Position numbers and translations under genes: made by a program
Shown here: positions 24,808 through 31,959 of the stretch, piece after piece
How the letters are laid out: every line of letters starts with the position of its first letter
Numbering within the stretch: the stretch's first letter is position 1
The notes under the pieces: generated by a model
Databases searched by the model: none
Told to the model about the DNA's origin: nothing
Seen by the model: only the letters and a program-made list of their open reading frames with translations
Assembly: GCA_028293445.1 (NCBI GenBank)
Contig: JAQGOU010000444.1
Coordinates: forward strand, 1 to 45,038
DNA length: 45,038 bases
Source of the DNA: Verrucomicrobiales bacterium
GTDB taxonomy: Bacteria > Verrucomicrobiota > Verrucomicrobiia > Limisphaerales > JACDHS01
Direction of reading: 5' to 3'

Positions 24808-26331
24808 ATGTTAGCCAAGGTCTTGTCGGCGGCTGTAAATGGTATCGAAGCGTTCCCCGTAGAAGTAGAAGTCAATGCGGGATGGGGCGATACCAATATC
24901 GTTATTGTCGGGTTACCCGATGCTGCAGTGAAGGAGTCGCGCGATCGCGTGACGACTGCCCTCAGCAATTCCGGGTTCAAATTTCCCATGGGGCGCACCA
25001 CGATCAATCTCGCTCCTGCGGATGTGCGTAAAGAAGGTCCCAGCTTTGACCTGCCGATCGCGATTGGCATGCTCGCCGCCAGTGAACAAATTGAAACCGA
25101 TCAACTCGACAATTTTGTCATGGTCGGGGAACTCGCGTTGACGGGTGCCGTGCGTCCGGTGAAAGGTATTTTGTCGATTGCGATCTGTGCGCGTGATTCC
25201 GGCAAGACTGGTATTTTCGTTCCTGCGGAAAATGCGGCGGAGGCGGCCGTTGTCACCGGATTGAAAGTTTTCCCGATTCAGAATCTTCGCGAAGCGGCGG
25301 CGTTCCTGGAAGGACAGGCGAAAATTGCGCCGACGAAGGTCGACATCGAAAAGATGTTCGAGAAGACGTGGGATGATGAATTTGATTTCGCGGATGTGAA
25401 AGGGCAGGAGTCGGTGAAACGCGCTTTGGAAATTGCGGCAGCCGGGGGACACAACGTCCTTTTGATTGGGCCCCCCGGCACCGGCAAGTCGATGTTGGCC
25501 AAACGGCTCTCGACAATCCTACCACCGCTCACGCTGGAAGAATCGCTCGAGACGACAAAGATTCACAGCATCGTGGGGTTGCTCAAGGCTGGCCAGGCAT
25601 TGGTGACGCAGCGCCCTTTTCGTGCACCGCATCACACGGCGAGCGATGCCGGTTTGCTGGGCGGCAATATTAATCCGACACCGGGCGAGATTTCGCTGGC
25701 GCATCACGGCATTTTGTTTCTCGATGAATTACCGGAATTCAAACGCAGTGTTTTGGAGACGATGCGCCAACCGCTCGAAGAAGGGCATGTCACGATTTCC
25801 CGCGCCGCAGGCACGATGACGTTCCCCTCGCAGTTCATGCTCATTGCGGCGATGAATCCGACGCCCGATGGAAAAATGCCGGGTGAATCCCGGAGCAGTC
25901 CGCGCGAGATTCAAAATTATCTCGGACGCATTTCCGGTCCGCTCCTGGATCGAATCGATTTGCACGTTGAAGTTCCGGCGGTGAAGTTCCGCGACATGAC
26001 AGAAGCCAAGACGGGTGAGTCCTCTGCGGTGATTCGCGAGCGGGTGATGTGTGCGCGCAAACGGCAGCAGAAGCGATTAATTGGAACGAAGATCACGTGC
26101 AACGCACGCATGGGAAGTCGCGAATTAAAAGCTTACTGCGTCCTGGATGAAGCAACAAAGGAGCTGTTGCAATTTGCGATGACCGATCTGAATCTCAGCG
26201 CACGGGCTTACGATCGCATTTTGAAAGTCGCGCGGACCATTGCCGATTTGGCCGCAGCGGAAAACATTACGAGCGAACACATCTCCGAAGCCATTCAGTA
26301 TCGCTCGCTTGATCGTCAGTTGTGGACGTAA
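24808..26331 (+). CDS. YifB/ComM-like Mg-chelatase-related AAA+ ATPase, 507 aa
   Basis: An N-terminal Lon-protease-like domain (LAKVLSAAVNGIEAFPVEVE; ESRDRVTTALSNSGF) is followed by an AAA+ core with Walker A GPPGTGKSM near 221-229, Walker B GILFLDELPEF near 306 and a C-terminal helical domain (LNLSARAYDRILKVARTIADL). This is the YifB/ComM family; ComM promotes branch migration during natural transformation in Vibrio. The zinc-type cysteines common in this family around 350-372 (NPCPCG...) are replaced here (NPTPDGKMPGESRSSP). The ATG at 24808 fits the family start; the 24727 start would add 27 unlikely residues. Confidence 0.92.
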   Translation: MLAKVLSAAVNGIEAFPVEVEVNAGWGDTNIVIVGLPDAAVKESRDRVTTALSNSGFKFPMGRTTINLAPADVRKEGPSFDLPIAIGMLAASEQIETDQLDNFVMVGELALTGAVRPVKGILSIAICARDSGKTGIFVPAENAAEAAVVTGLKVFPIQNLREAAAFLEGQAKIAPTKVDIEKMFEKTWDDEFDFADVKGQESVKRALEIAAAGGHNVLLIGPPGTGKSMLAKRLSTILPPLTLEESLETTKIHSIVGLLKAGQALVTQRPFRAPHHTASDAGLLGGNINPTPGEISLAHHGILFLDELPEFKRSVLETMRQPLEEGHVTISRAAGTMTFPSQFMLIAAMNPTPDGKMPGESRSSPREIQNYLGRISGPLLDRIDLHVEVPAVKFRDMTEAKTGESSAVIRERVMCARKRQQKRLIGTKITCNARMGSRELKAYCVLDEATKELLQFAMTDLNLSARAYDRILKVARTIADLAAAENITSEHISEAIQYRSLDRQLWT

Positions 26332-26337
26332 AGGCGG

Positions 26338-27027
26338 TCAGCCTTTCGAAGCACTGAAGACCTGACTGAAGAGGCCGCTCCGAGTTTCCGTCAGCTTCCA
26401 ATTGCCGGATTTTGGCCACAACTCGGAAAGCTCTTGTCCCCGAAAACCCGCACGGACACTGATGACGCCGTCGTTGCGCGTCACATCATTGCAACCGATC
26501 GCCCATAGAAGGAATCGCACGGTCGACGAGAACCGGTAACGCTGCGGTTCGACGGCCACGAAACAACTGGTGCGCCTGGCAATCTTTTCAAATAGCTCGC
26601 GCAATTGTTCCGAGGAAAAGTGGTGCAGGAATAAATTCGCGTAGATGCAGTCGAACTTCTCTTCTCGGTTCAGCCATTCGAAGACATCGGCCACCGCAAA
26701 TTCTGAACGCCAGCCGAGTGCTGTAAAAGATTGCGCGCGGCAAACCGTCGCAGGCTGTCGATCGACCAGGACCAACTCCACCTGCTTCCAGTGCGGAGAA
26801 AGTTTTCGCGCCAATTCTAACGAGAACGCACCATCACCGGCACCGAGGTCGGCCATCCGTTTCGGTGGGTGTGGAAGACTTTTACGCAACGCTTTCGCCA
26901 CGAAATGAGGATTGCGCATCCACCAGTTGATCCGCTGCAAATCTCGCCGGGATTGGATGGCGCGTGGATCGGCGGGAGGAAGCTCGTCGAGGAGTTCCGG
27001 TTCTAGGACGCGAAGCATCGGTTTCAT
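26338..27027 (-). CDS. Class I SAM-dependent methyltransferase, 229 aa, coupled to the polyketide synthase
   Basis: A Rossmann-fold methyltransferase: motif I MADLGAGDGAFSLEL near 58-71, the acidic end of beta 2 (VELVLVDRQ), FDCIYANLFLHHFSSEQ and a C-terminal beta hairpin region. The ATG at 27027 overlaps the upstream stop (ATGA), which sets the start; a longer frame would run into the upstream gene. Next to a type III polyketide synthase, it most likely methylates that enzyme's product (inference). It converges with yifB, with six bases between the stops. Confidence 0.85.
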   Translation of the reverse strand: MKPMLRVLEPELLDELPPADPRAIQSRRDLQRINWWMRNPHFVAKALRKSLPHPPKRMADLGAGDGAFSLELARKLSPHWKQVELVLVDRQPATVCRAQSFTALGWRSEFAVADVFEWLNREEKFDCIYANLFLHHFSSEQLRELFEKIARRTSCFVAVEPQRYRFSSTVRFLLWAIGCNDVTRNDGVISVRAGFRGQELSELWPKSGNWKLTETRSGLFSQVFSASKG

Positions 27028-28082
27028 TCTACTTCCAGGAGTACGCCGTGTGAACTGAAACCGGCACCGAAGGAGGCGAGCCACCAATACCCGCCGGGAG
27101 TTTTTCGACGCAAAGCTTCCTGCAACACAAAGTAAACGAATGGGCTGCTGAGGTTGCCGTATTCCTCGAGGATCTTTGCGCTGAGACAAAATGTCTCGGG
27201 CGAAAATTGCATGCGCTGCTGCAACGCCGCGAGCACATCGCGTCCACCGGCGTGAACGATCCAGCCTTTAATATCGCTGAGTTGAAGCTTTTGCTCGATG
27301 AGCGTTTGCGTCAGGACCTCTTCAAAATACTTCGCCGCCAACGTTGGAACTTCAGGACTGAGGACGTTGCGAAGCATTCCGTTGGTGTGTTCGAAACGCA
27401 AGAGATCGCGGGCCTCCGGCGCGATTACGGACTTGGAGTCCCGCCATTTGATTGAACGACCTCGCTGGTTGGGTTCTTTAGATAGAATGGCTGCGCCTGC
27501 GCCATCGCCGAAGAGGCAGGCGGAGATTAATACGCCCGGATCATCGTCCAGGTAAAAAACAGCGCTGCAAATTTCGACGCACACGGAGAGAACTTTTGCG
27601 GCCCGGCCCGATTCGATGAGAGCCTCACCCGTACGCATATTCGGAATGGCCGCGCCGCAACCCTGGCCAACCAGGTCCAGCAACAACGCGTCTGCGCGTA
27701 GGCCGAGCAATTCGCTGACATAGCTTGTCAGGCCCGGGCACAAATAACCGGTGCAGGTGCTAACGATGAGCGCGTCGACTTCACCGGCCTTGAGTTCGGC
27801 GTCCTGAAGAGCGTTGCGTGCGGCTGCGGCGGCAACGGTGGGAGCATGTTTGGTGAACCGCGCCTGCAACACGTCGGGCCCGAGTTGAAAAGCTTCTTCG
27901 AGAGGATCCAGCGCGAGGTGGCGGGTTAAGATGCCGTTGTTGCCGCGGAGAACTTTTTTTAGAATGGCGCGGGATCTGAGAGATAATTGATTGATCCGGT
28001 CCGATCCCTCCAACGCGGTCCAACACTCGCTCTGATGATAGCGGTGCGGTGGCGTGGCCGTTCCGATTCCGGTGATGAACAT
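27024..28082 (-). CDS. Type III polyketide synthase (chalcone/stilbene synthase-like), 352 aa
   Basis: A thiolase-fold homodimeric condensing enzyme. The catalytic triad is intact: Cys142 in GQGCGAAIPN, His277 in GWIVHAGG, and Asn310 in EYGNLSS. Typical STCTGYLCPG and FGDGAGAAIL segments are present, and ASFGAGFSSH is the variant of the family GFGPG end motif. Bacterial enzymes of this type make alkylresorcinols, alkylpyrones or related phenolics from acyl-CoA starters and malonyl-CoA. The product is unknown. It is the first gene of a two-gene unit with the methyltransferase. Confidence 0.92.
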   Translation of the reverse strand: MFITGIGTATPPHRYHQSECWTALEGSDRINQLSLRSRAILKKVLRGNNGILTRHLALDPLEEAFQLGPDVLQARFTKHAPTVAAAAARNALQDAELKAGEVDALIVSTCTGYLCPGLTSYVSELLGLRADALLLDLVGQGCGAAIPNMRTGEALIESGRAAKVLSVCVEICSAVFYLDDDPGVLISACLFGDGAGAAILSKEPNQRGRSIKWRDSKSVIAPEARDLLRFEHTNGMLRNVLSPEVPTLAAKYFEEVLTQTLIEQKLQLSDIKGWIVHAGGRDVLAALQQRMQFSPETFCLSAKILEEYGNLSSPFVYFVLQEALRRKTPGGYWWLASFGAGFSSHGVLLEVE

Positions 28083-28140
28083 AACCCGACGTTACCCCGC
28101 TTTGGCTTCGCGGCAATAAGGGAAACTTGGCTGCAGAATG

Positions 28141-29013
28141 TTAGACGCCGATCGGGTGCCAGGCGGTTTTCAATTCGACGGTGTCCATAATCCAATAGGG
28201 ATCTTCCGCGCGCGATCCCGCCCATTCCTCCGGAGTCAACGTGCGGGAGGTAACGCGTTTCAAATTCAACGCCGAACCGGATTGTAATGCGGTGGCGATT
28301 TCCGCGGAGCCGCTGGCGTCGATCACGGAGTTGATGTCCATATGGCTGGCAATGTGCGGAAGAAATTCAGCGCGCTTTCCGACGATCACATTCACCACGC
28401 CGCCCGGCAAATCGCTGGTGGCGAGAATTTCCGAGAAGGTCAGTGCGACTAAGGGAAACGTTTCCGAAGCGATCACCACGCAAGAGTTGCCGCTGAGGAT
28501 TGCCGGTGCGATGAGCGAAACCAGAGCCGCCAACGGCGATTCGTTTGGTGCCACGACAACAACGACACCCGAGGGTTCGGGCGATGTGAAATTGAAATGG
28601 GAACTCGAGACGGGATTAACACTGCCAAAAACCTGTGAGTATTTATCCGTCCAACCGGCGTAATAAACCAGGCGATCGATCGCAACATTCACCTCTGCTT
28701 GCGCCGCTTCCGGAGAAACTTCTGCGGAACGAACAATCTCATTCACCAATTCGCTCGCGCGGTTCTGCAGCATCTCTGCTGCGCGGTAGAGAATTTGTCC
28801 GCGGAGATAGGCCGTCCTCTTGGCCCAACCTTCAAATGCATTCCGGGCGGCGACAACGGCGTCGCGCAAATCTTTTCGGGAACCGTGGCAAAAGTTATCG
28901 AGCGGTTTACCGCTGACAGACTGCGCGGGAAGGGAGCGGCCACTTTCACTGCGAACAAAAGCGCCACCGATGTAAAGCTTGTAGGTCTTGCGAATGTCCA
29001 GCCGCTGATTCAT
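28141..29013 (-). CDS. Truncated aldehyde dehydrogenase-family protein, probable pseudoenzyme, 290 aa
   Basis: Residues 1-240 match the NAD-binding half of aldehyde dehydrogenases (YKLYIGGAFV; AFEGWAKRTAYLRGQILYRAAEML; SPEPSGVVVVVAPNESPL; APAILSGNSCVVIASE; LPGGVVNVIVG). The protein ends at 290, against about 480-500 in full enzymes. The catalytic Cys domain and the GS-Glu loop are missing, so it should not be an active dehydrogenase alone. The C-terminus (YWIMDTVELKTAWHPIG) looks like a purpose-built tail, not a random truncation. Such short ALDH relatives can pair with a full-length ALDH, but none lies in this window. Confidence 0.8.
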   Translation of the reverse strand: MNQRLDIRKTYKLYIGGAFVRSESGRSLPAQSVSGKPLDNFCHGSRKDLRDAVVAARNAFEGWAKRTAYLRGQILYRAAEMLQNRASELVNEIVRSAEVSPEAAQAEVNVAIDRLVYYAGWTDKYSQVFGSVNPVSSSHFNFTSPEPSGVVVVVAPNESPLAALVSLIAPAILSGNSCVVIASETFPLVALTFSEILATSDLPGGVVNVIVGKRAEFLPHIASHMDINSVIDASGSAEIATALQSGSALNLKRVTSRTLTPEEWAGSRAEDPYWIMDTVELKTAWHPIGV

Positions 29014-29072
29014 GGAACCAGAGCATGGACAATTTGCGTTCGTTTATCTACTTCGAAATCGGACCTCGGGTT

Positions 29073-29678
29073 CTATAGATCCCGACTGGCCGCTTGATCA
29101 TTCACGTAGCCGACCTGAACGAAGTCGTCCCCGAGACAAATCAAACTGATCGACGCTGGACTGATCTCCAGGCGTTGGAAGAAATCGAGCGGGATCCCGA
29201 GCGCAAAGAGAATCACGGTTTTGATCGGGTCGCCGTGGGAGAACAAGGCGAGTGTCTGGCCAGGAAATGTGGCGTGGAGCCGTTGCACTTCACCGACCAT
29301 CCGGCTTTGAATCTCCAGCATCGTTTCTCCATTCGGAACCCTTGAGCCCGTGCGGAAGGAGTTCCATTTCTCCCATGCCGGATGGCGTTTAACCTCTTCG
29401 ATCGTCTGGCCAGTCCAATCGCCGTAATCAATCTCAGCCACATTGGGCAATAACTCCACTTTCAATCCAGCTTTCAATGCGAACGGCGCGGCTGTTTCCT
29501 GGCACCGCTCCAAGGGACTGGAAAAAGCCCGGTCGATCTTTTCGTGGGTGAGGCGAGCCACTAATCGTTGCGCCTGCGCCTGACCCTCGGCATTGAGATG
29601 GACGCCAGGCTTCCGTCCCGCGATGCGTTTGCCAATGAAATCATTCATCCCATGTCGGACGTGGAAAATCTTTGTCAT
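29073..29678 (-). CDS. Histidine phosphatase family protein (phosphoglycerate mutase-like), 201 aa
   Basis: The catalytic RHG motif is at residues 8-10 (FHVRHGMND), the phosphate-binding FSSPLERCQET near 52-62, the proposed proton donor Glu82 in VAEIDYGDWTG, and the second His at 148 in FSHGD. This fits branch-1 histidine phosphatases (GpmB/CobC-like). The substrate cannot be told from sequence. It is 59 bases upstream of the ALDH-like gene on the same strand, so they may share a transcript. Confidence 0.9.
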   Translation of the reverse strand: MTKIFHVRHGMNDFIGKRIAGRKPGVHLNAEGQAQAQRLVARLTHEKIDRAFSSPLERCQETAAPFALKAGLKVELLPNVAEIDYGDWTGQTIEEVKRHPAWEKWNSFRTGSRVPNGETMLEIQSRMVGEVQRLHATFPGQTLALFSHGDPIKTVILFALGIPLDFFQRLEISPASISLICLGDDFVQVGYVNDQAASRDL

Positions 29679-29771
29679 GGGGTTATCCTGAGAAAATACG
29701 GAATCGCCGTCCCGAAAAAAGTTTGTTTTTTTGACATCTTAGGCCAGAGTGGATTCCGCCTTCTCGGCAAT

Positions 29772-29848
29772 GCACTCGTAGCTCAATTGGATAGAGCTTC
29801 TGACTTCGGATCAGGCGGTTACAGGTTCAACTCCTGTCGGGTGCACCA
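29772..29848 (+). tRNA. tRNA-Arg (TCG anticodon)
   Basis: A 77-base cloverleaf: acceptor GCACTCG paired with CGGGTGC (one G-T pair), D arm GCTC...GAGC, an anticodon stem around the loop CTTCGGA (anticodon TCG), and a T arm ACAGG-TTCAACT-CCTGT. A and an encoded CCA end complete it. It reads the CGN box. It lies between the histidine phosphatase and the decayed DNA to its right. Confidence 0.95.
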
Positions 29849-30444
29849 CTTTCTAATTCGTCCCAAGCGCTTGTTCTGCTTCGTCCTTGTTCTTAGTAGA
29901 CAACGACGCGTTCTAATATAAATCTCGGCATTCGGCGGCTGGGATTCAAATTCGCCCACTAAGGGCCGGTGCTTGTCCAATTCGGCGCATGACATACTCG
30001 AGTAGGCCGACGGATTTTAAGTCCCGGATGCTTTGTTCTTCGTTTTTGCCACGCGTTTTCAAGATCGACCTGGAAAAAATACCTGATCGTCGCAAACGAC
30101 TGTTCTACATAGCGTTTGGGAAGAAAACTCAACGCCTCGCAGACCAACCCCGGCGTACCTTTCGCAAAAATATCGCCAAGCCAGTGTGACGCCGTGGTAC
30201 CGCTCGCGTTCTGAAGCGATTTCCGGGAGTGGAAACTCCATAAGTTTGCGGACGGAGTTGTTTGCGTGAATGAAAATTCACTAAGTTCGCGTACAGAACC
30301 GTTATTCGAAATGATGGGGCTTGTCGATCGCGAGCGAGGCGATTTTCGGCTGACAAACGGTTCCTCACTCCGGATTTGCTCCATGTTGGCATGTAAACCC
30401 TTTCCGAATTGAAACGCACGCCGATGTTGCGCTAGAGCTTGTAC
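29849..30444. other. Decayed region downstream of the tRNA, no intact gene
   Basis: About 600 bases with no intact gene of recognisable function. The minus strand has three overlapping short frames that together look like one frameshifted gene (listed separately). No copy of the tRNA 3' end was seen, so no attachment site can be claimed. Confidence 0.6.
29959..30384 (-). pseudogene. Possible frameshifted gene relic, unknown function
   Basis: In one frame the middle reads WLGDIFAKGTPGLVCEALSF and LPKRYVEQSFATIRYFFQVD, which looks protein-like. Its 5' side looks better in a second frame (LMEFPLPEIASERERYHGV) and its 3' side in a third (EEQSIRDLKSVGLLEYVMRR). Joining them needs at least two frameshifts. 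I cannot name the family. Without homologues, coding in the past is only a suspicion. Confidence 0.3.
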
Positions 30445-30823
30445 TTAACTTTTACGAAATAAGCTTGCGAGCATGAGGTAGAAGGCGATATGCACCTTGG
30501 ATCCTTTGCGCTTTTTGTGTCCTTTAAATCCGGCTCGCGCTCCGCTCTCGGGCGTCGATTGCAGAGTCCGACTCTCCATTATAGCCGCACTGGGATCAGC
30601 CTTTCGTTCCATGACGAACCGCAAGATGGCGCGCAAATCATGGGGCATCATGCGCTATACCCCTCCCATACGTACTAAATACCGCAACGTCATTAAAAAT
30701 CTCACGCAACCGATAGCCGCGTTGCGGCGCATCTTCTGCCAGCAGCGTCAGATAGCTGGCGCAAAACGCCCACTCCTCGTCGTCGCTCACATCGCTCCGA
30801 TAAATCTTTCGTTTCTCGCTCAT
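30445..30823 (-). pseudogene. IS5-family transposase relic (frameshifted, internally deleted, truncated)
   Basis: From 30823 the minus strand reads MSEKRKIYRSDVSDDEEWAF...YRLREIFND, the DUF4096-type N-terminus of IS5-group transposases. After a frameshift near 30650 it continues as [40 protein letters not shown] and [11 protein letters not shown], the conserved middle with the Ser-Arg/Gln-Thr and KRKGSK signature. The segment normally between these blocks is missing. Everything after KVHIA, including the rest of the catalytic triad, is lost. No terminal inverted repeats were found. It is dead. Confidence 0.85.
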
Positions 30824-31017
30824 CCCCCAGCTTATTGCTGAATTGTATTTACTTTGTACATTCATCTCACAGGGTCTAATAGTAATGGTCTTGCGATTGA
30901 TTGAGTATTGAAGTTAACCCGGTGGGACGGAAAGTAACGCTTAGACAACTGGCGCCACCGCCGCGCATCTTCGCTGCAAATGGCAGCCCACTTGCAAAGT
31001 AATCTGTCTGAAGCCAA

Positions 31018-31959
31018 CTACCTAAGAGGCAAAAAGAGGAAAACCTTGTTGGTTTCCAAATCGCTGACGGCCTGAGCTTCCAGTTCCACATACGGAAACA
31101 CCATCTCTTGCGGTGTATTCTTTGGATATTCCAAATAGTGATATTTCAAATCGGTTAGAGTCAAAGATTTGAAATGATCGCTGGCCGAAGAACCAACGAT
31201 TGCGCTTCCGTTCTTAATTCGTTTCAACAGATCCTCTTTGGTAATGTTGGCACAGCGATTGAAACGTTTTAAATCCCGCCAGACGATCTCGAGTCGAGCC
31301 AGCGCTGCGAAATTCCCGTATTCGACTTGAGCGCCACCACTGTTGCCTAATCCAGAAAAAGAGATGCCATCCTTCTGGCGAAAAAGGAAAACGGTTCGGC
31401 TGAGAATTCTTTTTTCTCTTTCACCGGTAGACTTATTAAGGCGGGTCTCCTGTTGGTTCATCCCGACGGCCTCGATCTTATTATGCTCGTCGACGGCTAA
31501 CTCTTCCCGTTTAAAGCCTAACTGACCGAGTTGTCGAACTGCCAATTCAACCGCTTCCTCCTCCCCAGGGACGATGATGATAGCTTTCTTCGATGATTCC
31601 ACCGCGTTCCGATTCAGATAATAGATCCAGCCGCTCGTTGGATAAATGCCGAGAAATCGGTTTTGTTTTGCGTTTTCGTAGGAGGCCGCGCCTTCGCCAA
31701 ATCTTGAGTCATCCCTGGTGAGGCGATCGGTTGCCTGCAGGTTAGCGACCTTCAATAGATCGGCCGTTAGGCGATCATCAAATCGTGACAGAACAACTTT
31801 GTAGGAAAAGACATTGGTTTTAATTCGATTCGTGGGCACGTTCCAGACAACGGTGTCTGCGGTGAAGCGAATTCCGAGCTTTTCAAATTGGCCATCGTCG
31901 GCCCCATTGCAGCAACACCAAACGAGTGTTGCCGCAATAGTGAGGGCGAAGATTTTCAT
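31018..31959 (-). CDS. Secreted protein of unknown function, 313 aa, coupled to the giant protein
   Basis: The N-terminus MKIFALTIAATLVWCCCNGADD is a signal peptide with three adjacent cysteines; a lipoprotein site is possible, but the Trp before the first Cys fits poorly. The mature part has segments such as AIIIVPGEEEAVELAVRQLGQLGF, a 170-200 linker and a beta-rich C-terminal half (TVFLFRQKDGISFSGLGNSGGA). I do not recognise it. Its ATG overlaps the giant gene's stop as TGATG, so the two are translationally coupled and the pair probably works together at the cell surface. Confidence 0.7.
   Translation of the reverse strand: MKIFALTIAATLVWCCCNGADDGQFEKLGIRFTADTVVWNVPTNRIKTNVFSYKVVLSRFDDRLTADLLKVANLQATDRLTRDDSRFGEGAASYENAKQNRFLGIYPTSGWIYYLNRNAVESSKKAIIIVPGEEEAVELAVRQLGQLGFKREELAVDEHNKIEAVGMNQQETRLNKSTGEREKRILSRTVFLFRQKDGISFSGLGNSGGAQVEYGNFAALARLEIVWRDLKRFNRCANITKEDLLKRIKNGSAIVGSSASDHFKSLTLTDLKYHYLEYPKNTPQEMVFPYVELEAQAVSDLETNKVFLFLPLR

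Noticed and set aside
29772-30444. Possible integrative element attached at tRNA-Arg
   Set aside because: No integrase gene and no second copy of the tRNA 3' end could be found nearby.
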